Source: Pseudomonas sp.
GTDB lineage: Bacteria; Pseudomonadota; Gammaproteobacteria; Pseudomonadales; Pseudomonadaceae
DNA: 64,000 nt
Direction of reading: 5' to 3'
Assembly (NCBI RefSeq): GCF_002796985.1
Contig: NZ_PEKX01000007.1
Coordinates: 124,001 to 188,000 of the forward strand
The notes under the pieces were generated by a model that saw nothing but the letters and a program-made list of their open reading frames with translations, was not told the DNA's origin and made no database searches. Shown here piece after piece: positions 16,359 through 24,257 of the stretch. The first letter of the stretch is position 1. Each line of letters begins with the position of its first letter. A program made the position numbers and the translations under genes.

Positions 16359-17507
16359 TCAATTGCCGTTGGGGGCGGGCGGCGGACGCAGGCCGACTTC
16401 GGCGTTGAGCGTCACCGGCTTGCCGTTGCGCAGCACTTCGATGGTGATCTTCTCGCCCGGCTTGGTGCGTGCCACCTGGTTCATCGAGCGGCGGCCATCG
16501 CTAGCGGCTTCGCCGTCGATGTTCAGGATGATGTCGCCCGGCAGCAGGCCGGCCTTGGCGGCTGGGCCGTCGCGGTAGACGCCGGCGACGACGATGCCGG
16601 CCTTGTCCTTGAGGTCGAAGGATTCGGCCAGTTCAGGGGGCAGCGGCTGTACTTCGACGCCGAGCCAGCCACGAATCACCTGGCCGTGCTCGATGATCGA
16701 CTGCATGACCTCCAGCGCCAGCTTGGTCGGGATGGCGAAGCCGATACCCTGGGAGCCGCCGGACTTGGAGAAGATCGCAGTGTTGATGCCGATCAGATTG
16801 CCGTTGGCGTCCACCAGCGCGCCGCCGGAGTTGCCCGGGTTGATCGCCGCGTCGGTCTGGATGAAGTCTTCGTAGGTATTCAGGCCCAGTTGGTTGCGGC
16901 CGGTGGCGCTGATGATACCCATGGTGACGGTCTGCCCGACGCCGAAGGGGTTGCCGATGGCCAGGCAGACGTCGCCGGTGCGGATGCCGTCGGAGCGACC
17001 GAGCATGATCGATGGCAGGTCCTTGAGGTCGATCTTCAGCACCGCAAGGTCGGTCTCGGGGTCGCTGCCCACCAGGCGGGCGATGGTCTCGCGACCGTCG
17101 CGCAGGGCCACGACAATCTGGTCAGCGCCGGCGGTCACATGGTTGTTGGTCAGCAGGTAGCCTTCGGGGCTCATGATCACCGCCGAACCCAAGCTCGATT
17201 CCATGCGCTTCTGCTGTGGCAGGTTATCGCCGAAGAAGCGCCGGAACAGCGGATCGTCGAGCATCGAGTTGTTCGGCTTGCTGACCATCTTGGTGGTGTA
17301 CAGGTTGGCCACGGCGGGCGAAGAGCGGGTCACGGCGTCGGCGTAGCTGGCCGGGCCCTGCTGGAGGCGGCTGAGCAGCGGAGCCTGCTGCAAATGCACT
17401 TCCTGCTGCGGAAGGCCGACCCATTGCGGGTTATGCTGGATGATCAGTAGCGCCAACAGGACGCCAACCAGCACGGGCCAGCCGAGGAAACGCAGGGCCT
17501 TCAGCAT
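16359..17507 (-). CDS. algW: Periplasmic serine protease AlgW (DegS family)
   Basis: A 382-residue membrane-anchored HtrA protease: one N-terminal helix (about residues 11-24), a trypsin-like domain with His123 (NNHVT), Asp153 (TDLAVLKID) and Ser227 (GNSGGAL), and one C-terminal PDZ domain. In P. aeruginosa AlgW senses misfolded outer-membrane protein C-termini through the PDZ domain and cleaves MucA, releasing AlgU and turning on alginate and envelope stress genes. I chose ATG 17507; an ATG 42 codons upstream would put the anchor far inside. Single PDZ and anchor separate it from MucD. Confidence 0.95.
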   Translation of the reverse strand: MLKALRFLGWPVLVGVLLALLIIQHNPQWVGLPQQEVHLQQAPLLSRLQQGPASYADAVTRSSPAVANLYTTKMVSKPNNSMLDDPLFRRFFGDNLPQQKRMESSLGSAVIMSPEGYLLTNNHVTAGADQIVVALRDGRETIARLVGSDPETDLAVLKIDLKDLPSIMLGRSDGIRTGDVCLAIGNPFGVGQTVTMGIISATGRNQLGLNTYEDFIQTDAAINPGNSGGALVDANGNLIGINTAIFSKSGGSQGIGFAIPTKLALEVMQSIIEHGQVIRGWLGVEVQPLPPELAESFDLKDKAGIVVAGVYRDGPAAKAGLLPGDIILNIDGEAASDGRRSMNQVARTKPGEKITIEVLRNGKPVTLNAEVGLRPPPAPNGN

Positions 17508-17561
17508 CGAAGAAAATCCTTGGGGTTGCTTGGCCGGGGGATGGCCGATAGGGTGGCGGCC

Positions 17562-17567
17562 ATTATA
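17562..17567 (-). promoter_or_regulatory. Candidate -10 element for algW
   Basis: The minus strand reads TATAAT 55-60 bases before the algW ATG; the -35 region is A/T-rich but has no clear TTGACA match. It supports the start at 17507. Confidence 0.4.
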
Positions 17568-17620
17568 CGGGCGGCGAGCCAAGAAAATAGACGCTCGCAG
17601 CCGATGTTGGAGGAATTTCG

Positions 17621-18379
17621 ATGGCAATCGCACTGAGCACGCTGGTCGAGGAAGCGGACCGCTTTTTGGACGCGGCGAAGATCCAGGATTATTGCCCCAA
17701 CGGCCTGCAGGTCGAGGGTCGCCCGCAGGTGCGTCGCATCGTTTCCGGCGTCACCGCCAGCCAGGCGTTGCTGGATGCTGCCGTGGAGGCGGATGCCGAT
17801 GTGGTGCTGGTCCATCACGGTTACTTCTGGAAGGGCGAGGACGCTCGCGTCGTGGGCATGAAGCAGCGTCGTCTGAAGACCCTGCTGAGCCATGACATCA
17901 GCTTACTGGCCTATCACCTGCCGCTGGACCTGCATGGCGAAGTGGGCAACAACGCGCAACTGGGACGTCAGCTCGGCTTCGAGATCGAAGGGCCGCTGGA
18001 GCCGGGCAACCCGCGCTCCATCGTGCTGGTTGGCTCGTTGCCGGAGCCCCTGTTGCCGAGCGACCTGGCCATCCATGTGCGTGACGTGCTGGGGCGTGAG
18101 CCGCTGTTGGTCGATGGCGGGCAGCCGATTCGGCGCATAGCCTGGTGCACCGGTGGCGCCCAGGGCTACATCGACCAGGCGATTGCTGCGGGCGTTGATG
18201 CCTACCTGACCGGCGAAGTCTCCGAGCAGACCGTGCACAGCGCGCGGGAAAACGGCATCAGCTTCATCGCCGCCGGCCATCACGCCACCGAGCGCTATGG
18301 TGTACAGGCGCTGGGGGATTACCTGGCCAAGCGCTTCGCCCTCGAGCACCTGTTCATCGATTGCCCGAACCCGGCCTGA
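17621..18379 (+). CDS. Nif3-like dinuclear metal-centre protein (YbgI family)
   Basis: A 252-residue Nif3/YbgI/DUF34 protein. Metal-ligand motifs are visible: LVHHGYFWKG near residue 65 and AAGHHATERYG near the C-terminus. Family members form hexameric toroids with two metal ions per subunit; the physiological reaction is unsettled, and the frequent label GTP cyclohydrolase I type 2 is poorly supported. The ATG follows a GGAGGAA ribosome site. It is divergent from algW across 113 bp. Confidence 0.9.
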   Translation: MAIALSTLVEEADRFLDAAKIQDYCPNGLQVEGRPQVRRIVSGVTASQALLDAAVEADADVVLVHHGYFWKGEDARVVGMKQRRLKTLLSHDISLLAYHLPLDLHGEVGNNAQLGRQLGFEIEGPLEPGNPRSIVLVGSLPEPLLPSDLAIHVRDVLGREPLLVDGGQPIRRIAWCTGGAQGYIDQAIAAGVDAYLTGEVSEQTVHSARENGISFIAAGHHATERYGVQALGDYLAKRFALEHLFIDCPNPA

Positions 18380-18395
18380 CGCAGCGGTTTTCCTT

Positions 18396-18480
18396 GTAGG
18401 AGCGAGCTTGCTCGCGAAAAGCCCGGGCACGGCGCAAGGGTTCGCGAACAATAACGATGGCGTCCCCCTCGCTCCTATAC
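18396..18480 (+). repeat. REP pair, second arm interrupted
   Basis: A complete REP copy (core GAGCGAGCTTGCTCGC) spans 18396-18418. A facing copy begins TTCGCGAACAA at 18441 and ends TCGCTCCTA, but 17 other bases (TAACGATGGCGTCCCCC) replace the central GC. Spacing and orientation match the intact pairs at 26844-26919 and 30297-30373. Confidence 0.85.
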
Positions 18481-18505
18481 GTGGAGATCCATCCCCGCGG
18501 CAATG

Positions 18506-18536
18506 AAAAAGGCCGACTCAATGAGTCGGCCTTTTT
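18506..18536. terminator. Bidirectional terminator between nif3-like gene and mltB
   Basis: AAAAAGGCCGACTC AAT GAGTCGGCCTTTTT: a perfect 9-bp GC-rich stem flanked by A5 and T5, serving both convergent genes. Confidence 0.92.
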
Positions 18537-18546
18537 CGTAACTGCC

Positions 18547-19644
18547 TCAGCGGTAACCGTGGCGCTGCCGATCCACCGCCTTGCCCAGTTCCCACACCGC
18601 CATGGCGTAGTGGGTGCTGTGGTTGTAGCGGGTGATCACGAAGAAGTTCGGCAGGCCGTACCAGTACTGGTAGGTGTTGCCCATGTCCAGGCGCAGCAGG
18701 CTGGCGCTCTGGTGATTGCCCAGCGAGCCTTGCGGGCGCAGGCCGGCAGAAGACAGCACGCTGATCGGGTACTGGGTCTTGAAACCATCTTCCAGCGAGC
18801 GGGCCTGGCCGATGGCCGGGATCGCCACCGCGTCGCCGGTAATCCAGCCGTGCTGCTTGAAGTAGTTGGCCACGCTGCCGATGGCATCGCGCGGGTTCCA
18901 CAGGTCGCGGTGGCCGTCGCCGTCGAAGTCCACCGCGTATTGGGTGAAGGAGGAGGGCATGAATTGCCCGTAGCCCATGGCGCCGGCATAGGAGCCGCGC
19001 ATCTCCAGTGGGTTGTCGCCTTCCTTGCGTGCCTGCAGGAGGAACTGCTCCAGCTCGCCGCTGAAGAATTCGGCGCGGCGCGGGTAGGAGAACGACAGGG
19101 TGGCGAGCGCATCGATGATCCGCGTCTTGCCCATCACGCGGCCCCAGCGGGTTTCCACGCCGATGATGCCGACGATGATTTCCGCCGGCACGCCGTAGGT
19201 ACGCGAGGCGCGCTGCAGGTCGGCTTCGTACTCGTTCCAGAACTGCACACCCTTCTGCACGTTGTCTGGGGTGATGAACTTCTTCCGGTAGCGCAGCCAG
19301 GCGCCGTTCGGGCCGCTGGGAGCGGTGTAGGTCGGCGCCTGGCGATCCATCAGGCGGATCACCCAGTCCAGCTCGCGGGTCTGGGCGAACAGGTCCTGCA
19401 GGTCCTGACGATTGAAATTGTGTTGGCTCACCATGCGGTCGATGAAACGTTGGGCGCTGGCGTTGCCGGCGAAGTCGCCGCGCAGCGGGGTGATCGGCTG
19501 CACCGAGCCGAACGCCGGGTGGGCGCTGGGCGTGATCAGGGTGGGCGTCTTCGGCTTCTGGGCCGGCTGTGGAGCGGGGGTCGGTTTGCTGCTGCATGCG
19601 GAGATGAGGACGAGCAAAGGCAGGGTGTAAGCGATGCGGCGCAT
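18547..19644 (-). CDS. mltB: Lytic murein transglycosylase B
   Basis: The 365-residue product is a lipoprotein precursor: lipobox ISAC with Cys17, then a Pro/Lys-rich linker and a family 3 lytic transglycosylase domain (SLT_2). The catalytic glutamate lies in GIIGVETRWGR, and GAMGYGQFMPSS is the conserved substrate groove motif. It cleaves the MurNAc-GlcNAc bond forming 1,6-anhydroMurNAc, from the inner face of the outer membrane. Its promoter must lie in the 335-bp spacer shared with cysD. Confidence 0.95.
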   Translation of the reverse strand: MRRIAYTLPLLVLISACSSKPTPAPQPAQKPKTPTLITPSAHPAFGSVQPITPLRGDFAGNASAQRFIDRMVSQHNFNRQDLQDLFAQTRELDWVIRLMDRQAPTYTAPSGPNGAWLRYRKKFITPDNVQKGVQFWNEYEADLQRASRTYGVPAEIIVGIIGVETRWGRVMGKTRIIDALATLSFSYPRRAEFFSGELEQFLLQARKEGDNPLEMRGSYAGAMGYGQFMPSSFTQYAVDFDGDGHRDLWNPRDAIGSVANYFKQHGWITGDAVAIPAIGQARSLEDGFKTQYPISVLSSAGLRPQGSLGNHQSASLLRLDMGNTYQYWYGLPNFFVITRYNHSTHYAMAVWELGKAVDRQRHGYR

Positions 19645-19979
19645 GGGGAATCTTCTGGGGCAGGAAAACGTGCCGCTATGCTAGCGCAGTGCCGTGCGGG
19701 TACAAGCCGGGACAGTGCGAGTCTGTTGCAGGAAAAGTCCTCATCGTCCTTGTCCATCCGTCTGAGGACGGTGCTCGAAGAGCCCTTCCGGGCAGCGTCG
19801 GCCGGTGCTTTGGCATACTCCGCCGGCGGGCGCGACACCGCTTTGAACACTGAGCGCGTATGGCTATATCGGTATATTTTTTCGGTATAACCGGCGCCCC
19901 GGTTAGAGCCTTGTGCTGTGATAGAGTGCGCCCTCGTCTACGGCCCGCCGGCCGTCCATAAGCAATTCCGTGAGTAGCC
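19645..19979 (+). promoter_or_regulatory. mltB-cysD divergent spacer with candidate CysB site
   Basis: No gene is visible in these 335 bp. A direct repeat TCGGTATA occurs at 19869-19876 and 19882-19889 in an AT-rich patch that stands out in this GC-rich sequence, followed by an inverted repeat AACCGG/CCGGTT (19889-19904). Position, about 90-110 bases before cysD, and AT-richness suit the LysR-type activator CysB, which controls sulfate assimilation genes. No strong -35/-10 pair is visible, as expected for an activator-dependent promoter. Confidence 0.4.
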
Positions 19980-20897
19980 ATGGTCGACAAACTGACGCAT
20001 CTGAAACAGCTGGAGGCCGAGAGCATCCACATCATCCGCGAGGTCGCCGCCGAGTTCGACAACCCGGTGATGCTGTACTCGATCGGCAAGGACAGCGCGG
20101 TGATGCTTCACCTCGCGCGCAAGGCCTTCTTCCCCGGCAAGCTGCCTTTCCCGGTGATGCACGTCGACACCCGCTGGAAATTCCAGGAGATGTACAGTTT
20201 CCGCACCAAGATGGTCGAGGAACTGGGTCTGGACCTGATCACCCACATCAACCCCGATGGCGTGGCTCAGGACATCAACCCGTTTACCCACGGCAGCGCC
20301 AAGCACACCGACATCATGAAGACCGAAGGCCTCAAGCAGGCCCTCGACAAGCACGGTTTCGACGCCGCCTTCGGTGGTGCTCGCCGCGACGAGGAGAAGT
20401 CCCGCGCCAAGGAGCGCGTCTACTCCTTCCGTGACAGCAAGCACCGCTGGGACCCGAAGAACCAGCGTCCGGAGCTGTGGAACGTCTACAACGGCAAGGT
20501 GAAGAAGGGCGAATCGATCCGCGTCTTCCCGCTGTCGAACTGGACCGAGCTGGACATCTGGCAATACATCTACCTGGAGCAGATCCCGATCGTGCCGCTG
20601 TACTTCGCCGCCGAGCGCGAAGTCATCGAGATGAACGGCTCGCTGATCATGATCGACGACGAGCGCATCCTCGAGCACCTCACGCCAGAGCAGAAGGCCA
20701 GCATCCAGAAGAAGATGGTGCGTTTCCGCACCCTGGGCTGCTACCCGCTGACCGGCGCGGTGGAGTCCACCGCTACCTCGCTGCCGGAAATCATCCAGGA
20801 AATGCTGCTGACGCGGACTTCCGAGCGCCAGGGCCGGGTCATCGACCACGACGCTGCCGGCTCGATGGAAGAAAAGAAACGTCAGGGCTACTTCTAA
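19980..20897 (+). CDS. cysD: Sulfate adenylyltransferase subunit 2
   Basis: A 305-residue PP-loop ATP pyrophosphatase with the motif SIGKDSAVM. With CysN it activates sulfate to adenosine 5'-phosphosulfate, the first step of sulfate assimilation, with GTP hydrolysis driving the unfavourable reaction. The ATG at 19980 gives the standard length. It is 12 bp ahead of cysNC, so the heterodimer subunits are produced from one message. Confidence 0.97.
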   Translation: MVDKLTHLKQLEAESIHIIREVAAEFDNPVMLYSIGKDSAVMLHLARKAFFPGKLPFPVMHVDTRWKFQEMYSFRTKMVEELGLDLITHINPDGVAQDINPFTHGSAKHTDIMKTEGLKQALDKHGFDAAFGGARRDEEKSRAKERVYSFRDSKHRWDPKNQRPELWNVYNGKVKKGESIRVFPLSNWTELDIWQYIYLEQIPIVPLYFAAEREVIEMNGSLIMIDDERILEHLTPEQKASIQKKMVRFRTLGCYPLTGAVESTATSLPEIIQEMLLTRTSERQGRVIDHDAAGSMEEKKRQGYF

Positions 20898-20909
20898 GGT
20901 TCTCGCACC

Positions 20910-22811
20910 ATGTCGCATCAATCCGATCTGATCAGCGAGGACATCCTCGCCTACCTGGCCCAGCACGAGCGCAAGGAACTGTTGCGCTTCCTCACCTGCG
21001 GCAACGTCGACGACGGCAAGAGCACCCTGATCGGGCGCCTGCTGCATGACTCCAAGATGATCTACGAGGACCACCTCGAAGCCATCACCCGCGACTCGAA
21101 GAAAGTCGGCACCACCGGCGATGACGTCGACCTGGCGCTGCTGGTGGACGGCCTGCAGGCCGAGCGCGAGCAGGGCATCACCATCGACGTGGCGTACCGC
21201 TACTTCAGCACCGCCAAGCGCAAGTTCATCATCGCCGACACCCCCGGCCATGAGCAGTACACCCGCAACATGGCCACCGGCGCGTCCACCTGCGACCTGG
21301 CCATCATCCTGATCGACGCCCGCTACGGCGTGCAGACCCAGACCCGCCGGCACAGCTTCATCGCCTCGCTGCTGGGCATCAAGCACATCGTCGTCGCCAT
21401 CAACAAGATGGACCTCAAGGGTTTCGACCAGGGCGTGTTTGAGCAGATCAAAGCCGACTATCTGCAGTTCGCGCAGAAGATCAATCTCAAGACCAATTCC
21501 CTGCACTTCGTGCCGATGTCGGCGCTGAAGGGCGACAACGTGGTCAACAAGTCCGAGCGCTCGCCGTGGTACACCGGCCAGTCGCTGATGGAAATCCTCG
21601 AGACCGTGGAAGTCGCGGGCGACCGCAACCTCGACGACATGCGCTTCCCGGTGCAGTACGTCAATCGCCCGAACCTGAACTTCCGTGGCTTCGCCGGCAC
21701 CCTGGCGAGCGGCATCGTGCGCAAGGGTGACGAAGTCATCGCCCTGCCGTCGGGCAAGGGCAGCAAGGTCAAGTCCATCGTCACTTACGAAGGTGAACTG
21801 GAGCAGGCCGGCCCGGGCCAGGCCGTCACCCTGACCCTGGAAGACGAGATCGACGTCTCCCGCGGCGACATGCTGGTGCATGCCGACAATCGCCCGCAGG
21901 TCACCGACGGCTTCGACGCCATGTTGGTGTGGATGGCCGAAGAGCCGATGCTGCCGGGCAAGAAGTACGACATCAAACGCGCCACCAGCTACGTGCCGGG
22001 CTCGATTCCGAGCATCACCCACAAGGTGGACGTGAACACCCTGGAAGAGACTCCGGCCAGCGAACTCAAGCTCAACGAGATCGCCCGCGTGAAGGTCAGC
22101 CTGGATGCGTCCATTGCGCTGGATGGCTATGGCCAGAACCGCACCACTGGCGCCTTCATCGTTATCGATCGCCTCACCAACGGCACGGTCGGTGCCGGCA
22201 TGATCATCGCTGCACCGCAAGCGAGCCATGGCACCAGCACCCATCACGGTGCGAATGCCCACGTAGCTCGCGAGGAGCGCGCCGCACGCTTCGGCCAGCA
22301 GCCGGCTACCGTGCTGTTCAGCGGTCTCTCCGGCGCAGGCAAGAGCACCCTGGCCTACGCCCTGGAGCGCAAGTTGTTCGACATGGGCCGCGCTGTTTAC
22401 GTGCTGGACGGCCAGAACCTGCGTCATGACCTGAACAAGGGGCTGCCGCAGGACCGCGCCGGGCGCACCGAGAACTGGCTGCGTACTGCCCATGTAGCCA
22501 AGCAGTTCAACGAAGCGGGCCTGATCAGCCTGTGCGCCTTCGTCGCCCCAAGCGCCGAAGGTCGTGAACGCGCCAAGACGCTGATCGGTGCCGATCGTCT
22601 GGTCACTGTCTACGTCCAGGCTTCCCCGCAGGTCTGCCGTGAGCGCGACCCGCAGGGTCTGTACGCGGCCGGCCATGACAACATCCCGGGCGAGTCCTTC
22701 CCGTTCGACGTGCCACTGGATGCCGATCTGGTGATCGACACCCAGAGCCAGTCGGTGGAAGAGGGCGTCAAGGCTGTCATCGACCTGCTCCGCCAGCGCG
22801 GTGCGATCTGA
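20910..22811 (+). CDS. cysNC: Bifunctional sulfate adenylyltransferase subunit 1 / APS kinase
   Basis: A natural fusion of 633 residues. The N-terminal part is the CysN GTPase: GNVDDGKST at residues 31-39, DTPGHEQY and NKMD motifs, then EF-Tu-like beta barrels. The C-terminal part is APS kinase CysC with P-loop GLSGAGKS at residues 472-479 and the DGQNLRHDLN motif. The enzyme makes APS and then PAPS. The fused form is typical of P. aeruginosa and relatives; E. coli has separate cysN and cysC. Often annotated simply as cysN. Confidence 0.96.
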   Translation: MSHQSDLISEDILAYLAQHERKELLRFLTCGNVDDGKSTLIGRLLHDSKMIYEDHLEAITRDSKKVGTTGDDVDLALLVDGLQAEREQGITIDVAYRYFSTAKRKFIIADTPGHEQYTRNMATGASTCDLAIILIDARYGVQTQTRRHSFIASLLGIKHIVVAINKMDLKGFDQGVFEQIKADYLQFAQKINLKTNSLHFVPMSALKGDNVVNKSERSPWYTGQSLMEILETVEVAGDRNLDDMRFPVQYVNRPNLNFRGFAGTLASGIVRKGDEVIALPSGKGSKVKSIVTYEGELEQAGPGQAVTLTLEDEIDVSRGDMLVHADNRPQVTDGFDAMLVWMAEEPMLPGKKYDIKRATSYVPGSIPSITHKVDVNTLEETPASELKLNEIARVKVSLDASIALDGYGQNRTTGAFIVIDRLTNGTVGAGMIIAAPQASHGTSTHHGANAHVAREERAARFGQQPATVLFSGLSGAGKSTLAYALERKLFDMGRAVYVLDGQNLRHDLNKGLPQDRAGRTENWLRTAHVAKQFNEAGLISLCAFVAPSAEGRERAKTLIGADRLVTVYVQASPQVCRERDPQGLYAAGHDNIPGESFPFDVPLDADLVIDTQSQSVEEGVKAVIDLLRQRGAI

Positions 22812-22832
22812 CCGCGTAACGCTGAATGGAAG

Positions 22833-22857
22833 AAGCCCCGCATCTGCGGGGCTTTTT
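22833..22857 (+). terminator. Terminator of cysD-cysNC
   Basis: AGCCCCGCA TC TGCGGGGCT followed by T5: a stem of eight to nine bp, 22 bases after the cysNC stop. Confidence 0.92.
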
Positions 22858-22869
22858 CTTTTGCTCTGG

Positions 22870-22892
22870 GTAGGGGCGAGCTTGCTCGCGAA
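22870..22892 (+). repeat. Single REP palindrome
   Basis: One copy of the REP unit with a one-base change (GGGGCGAGCTTGCTCGC for GGAGCGAGCTTGCTCGC), between two terminators. No facing copy is recognisable. Confidence 0.8.
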
Positions 22893-22947
22893 CCTGTCCT
22901 GGATGATCGGGTATCTGGCGGTTCGCTAGGCGGCACATTTGCGCATG

Positions 22948-22975
22948 AAAAAGCCCCGCCGAGGCGGGGCTTTTT
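22948..22975 (-). terminator. Terminator downstream of yhcB/zapG
   Basis: AAAAAGCCCCGCC GA GGCGGGGCTTTTT: symmetric, able to act on both strands. Read on the minus strand the loop is CTCG, the same as in several plus-strand terminators here, which suggests it mainly serves the minus-strand gene. Confidence 0.9.
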
Positions 22976-22990
22976 CAGGGTGCTGGGGCT

Positions 22991-23431
22991 TCAGTATTTG
23001 CTTTTCAGCCCGTACGTTTCGTCCAGCGTGCCCGGGCCGTCGCCGGTCTTGGGCGCATAGTCCTTCGGTACTTCGTTGTTCGCCGGCGGCGTCAGGCGCT
23101 CGCGGCGCTCGGGGTATTCGTCGGCATGCAGGGCGGCCAGCAGGCGCTGCTTGGTCTGTTCGTCCAGGGCCAGGCGCTCGGCGCCTTCGGACAGGTGATC
23201 CTGCACATCCTGATAGCTCTGGGTGAGCTTCTTCATCAGGCTGGCAGAGGTGCTGAAGTGGGTCACCACTTCGCGCTGGTAGCTATCGAAACGATCCTGC
23301 ATGTCGTCGACCTGACGCTGCAGCTTGTTCGGCGCGGCGTTGGGCAGCAGACGGGCGATCAGGAAGCCGATGCCAACCCCGACGATCAGGGCGAGTAGCG
23401 GCAGCAACCAGGTGGTGAGGGACTGTTCCAC
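22991..23431 (-). CDS. zapG: YhcB/ZapG family inner-membrane protein (DUF1043)
   Basis: A 146-residue protein with one N-terminal membrane helix (TTWLLPLLALIVGVGIGFL) followed by a cytoplasmic coiled-coil region (about 35-100) and a flexible, proline-containing tail. In E. coli YhcB (ZapG) contributes to cell division and envelope precursor regulation and interacts with divisome proteins. It is monocistronic here between a terminator and the divergent hydrolase gene. Family call secure; role in Pseudomonas inferred. Confidence 0.85.
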   Translation of the reverse strand: MEQSLTTWLLPLLALIVGVGIGFLIARLLPNAAPNKLQRQVDDMQDRFDSYQREVVTHFSTSASLMKKLTQSYQDVQDHLSEGAERLALDEQTKQRLLAALHADEYPERRERLTPPANNEVPKDYAPKTGDGPGTLDETYGLKSKY

Positions 23432-23570
23432 GCGAATCCTTCCTCTATAGACGGCTTTGCTTTACGTTAGCGGCTTGCACCTGTGCTTGTATACCGTGGC
23501 GAATGCTTCGCCGCCTGCGCAGGTATTGAGCTAGACGAGACGACCCGCCACGGGGTCACGGAGCTGTTGC

Positions 23571-24197
23571 TTGTCCACCCGCGAAATCCCCCTGTTCCTC
23601 GACGGTCCCGACGGCCAGTTGGAAGCCCTGCACCTCGCCACGCCAGACGCCAAGGGCGTGGCGCTGATCTGTCATCCGCACCCGCTGTTCGCCGGTACGA
23701 TGCAGAACAAGGTGGTCGCCACCCTGCAACGCGCCGCGCGGGATGCAGGATACGCCACCCTGCGTTTCAATTTTCGTGGCGTGGGTCAGAGCGCCGGCAG
23801 TTATGCCGAAGGCCGCGGTGAGATCGACGACGCGCTGGCCGCTGCGCGCTGGCTCGCCGAGCAGCATCCGGAGCTGCCGCTGACGCTGATGGGCTTCTCC
23901 TTCGGCTCCTGCGTGGCCGGCAATGCCGCCGAGCGCCTGGAGGAGGAGGGCGCCGAGCTGGCGCAACTGTTCATGCTGGCGCCGCCGGTGGAGCGCTTCG
24001 ACGTCGACCTGCCTGAGCGCTGCCCGCTCACGGTGATCCAGCCGGAAGCGGACGAAGTGGTCACGCCTGAGCGCGTCTACGCCTGGAGCGCCGAGCTGAG
24101 CAAGCCCCACGAGCTGATTCGCGTCGCGGAGTGCAGCCATTTCTTCCACGGCAAGCTGATCGAGCTCAAGGACCTGATACAGGCGCGGCTCGCCTAG
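23571..24197 (+). CDS. Alpha/beta hydrolase
   Basis: A 208-residue short alpha/beta hydrolase (dienelactone hydrolase-like family). The oxyanion region is HPHPLFAGTM, the nucleophile elbow is GFSFGS (serine in the second S-containing turn), and the C-terminal CSHFFHGK supplies the catalytic histidine. The substrate is not predictable. The only fitting start is TTG at 23571, with GGAG seven bases upstream; no ATG or GTG is suitably placed. It lies 60 bp ahead of trpS on the same strand and may be co-transcribed with it. Confidence 0.85.
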   Translation: MSTREIPLFLDGPDGQLEALHLATPDAKGVALICHPHPLFAGTMQNKVVATLQRAARDAGYATLRFNFRGVGQSAGSYAEGRGEIDDALAAARWLAEQHPELPLTLMGFSFGSCVAGNAAERLEEEGAELAQLFMLAPPVERFDVDLPERCPLTVIQPEADEVVTPERVYAWSAELSKPHELIRVAECSHFFHGKLIELKDLIQARLA

Positions 24198-24257
24198 GCC
24201 ACCGCGCCGCGTTACCATCCGGCCCGCCATTTCATTTGTGTTGATTCCTGGATTCCC

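Noticed and set aside
19938..22676. Very long minus-strand open frame (over 900 codons) opposite cysD-cysNC
   Set aside because: It is antisense to two enzymes with clear catalytic motifs, has no family signature and reflects GC-rich third positions.
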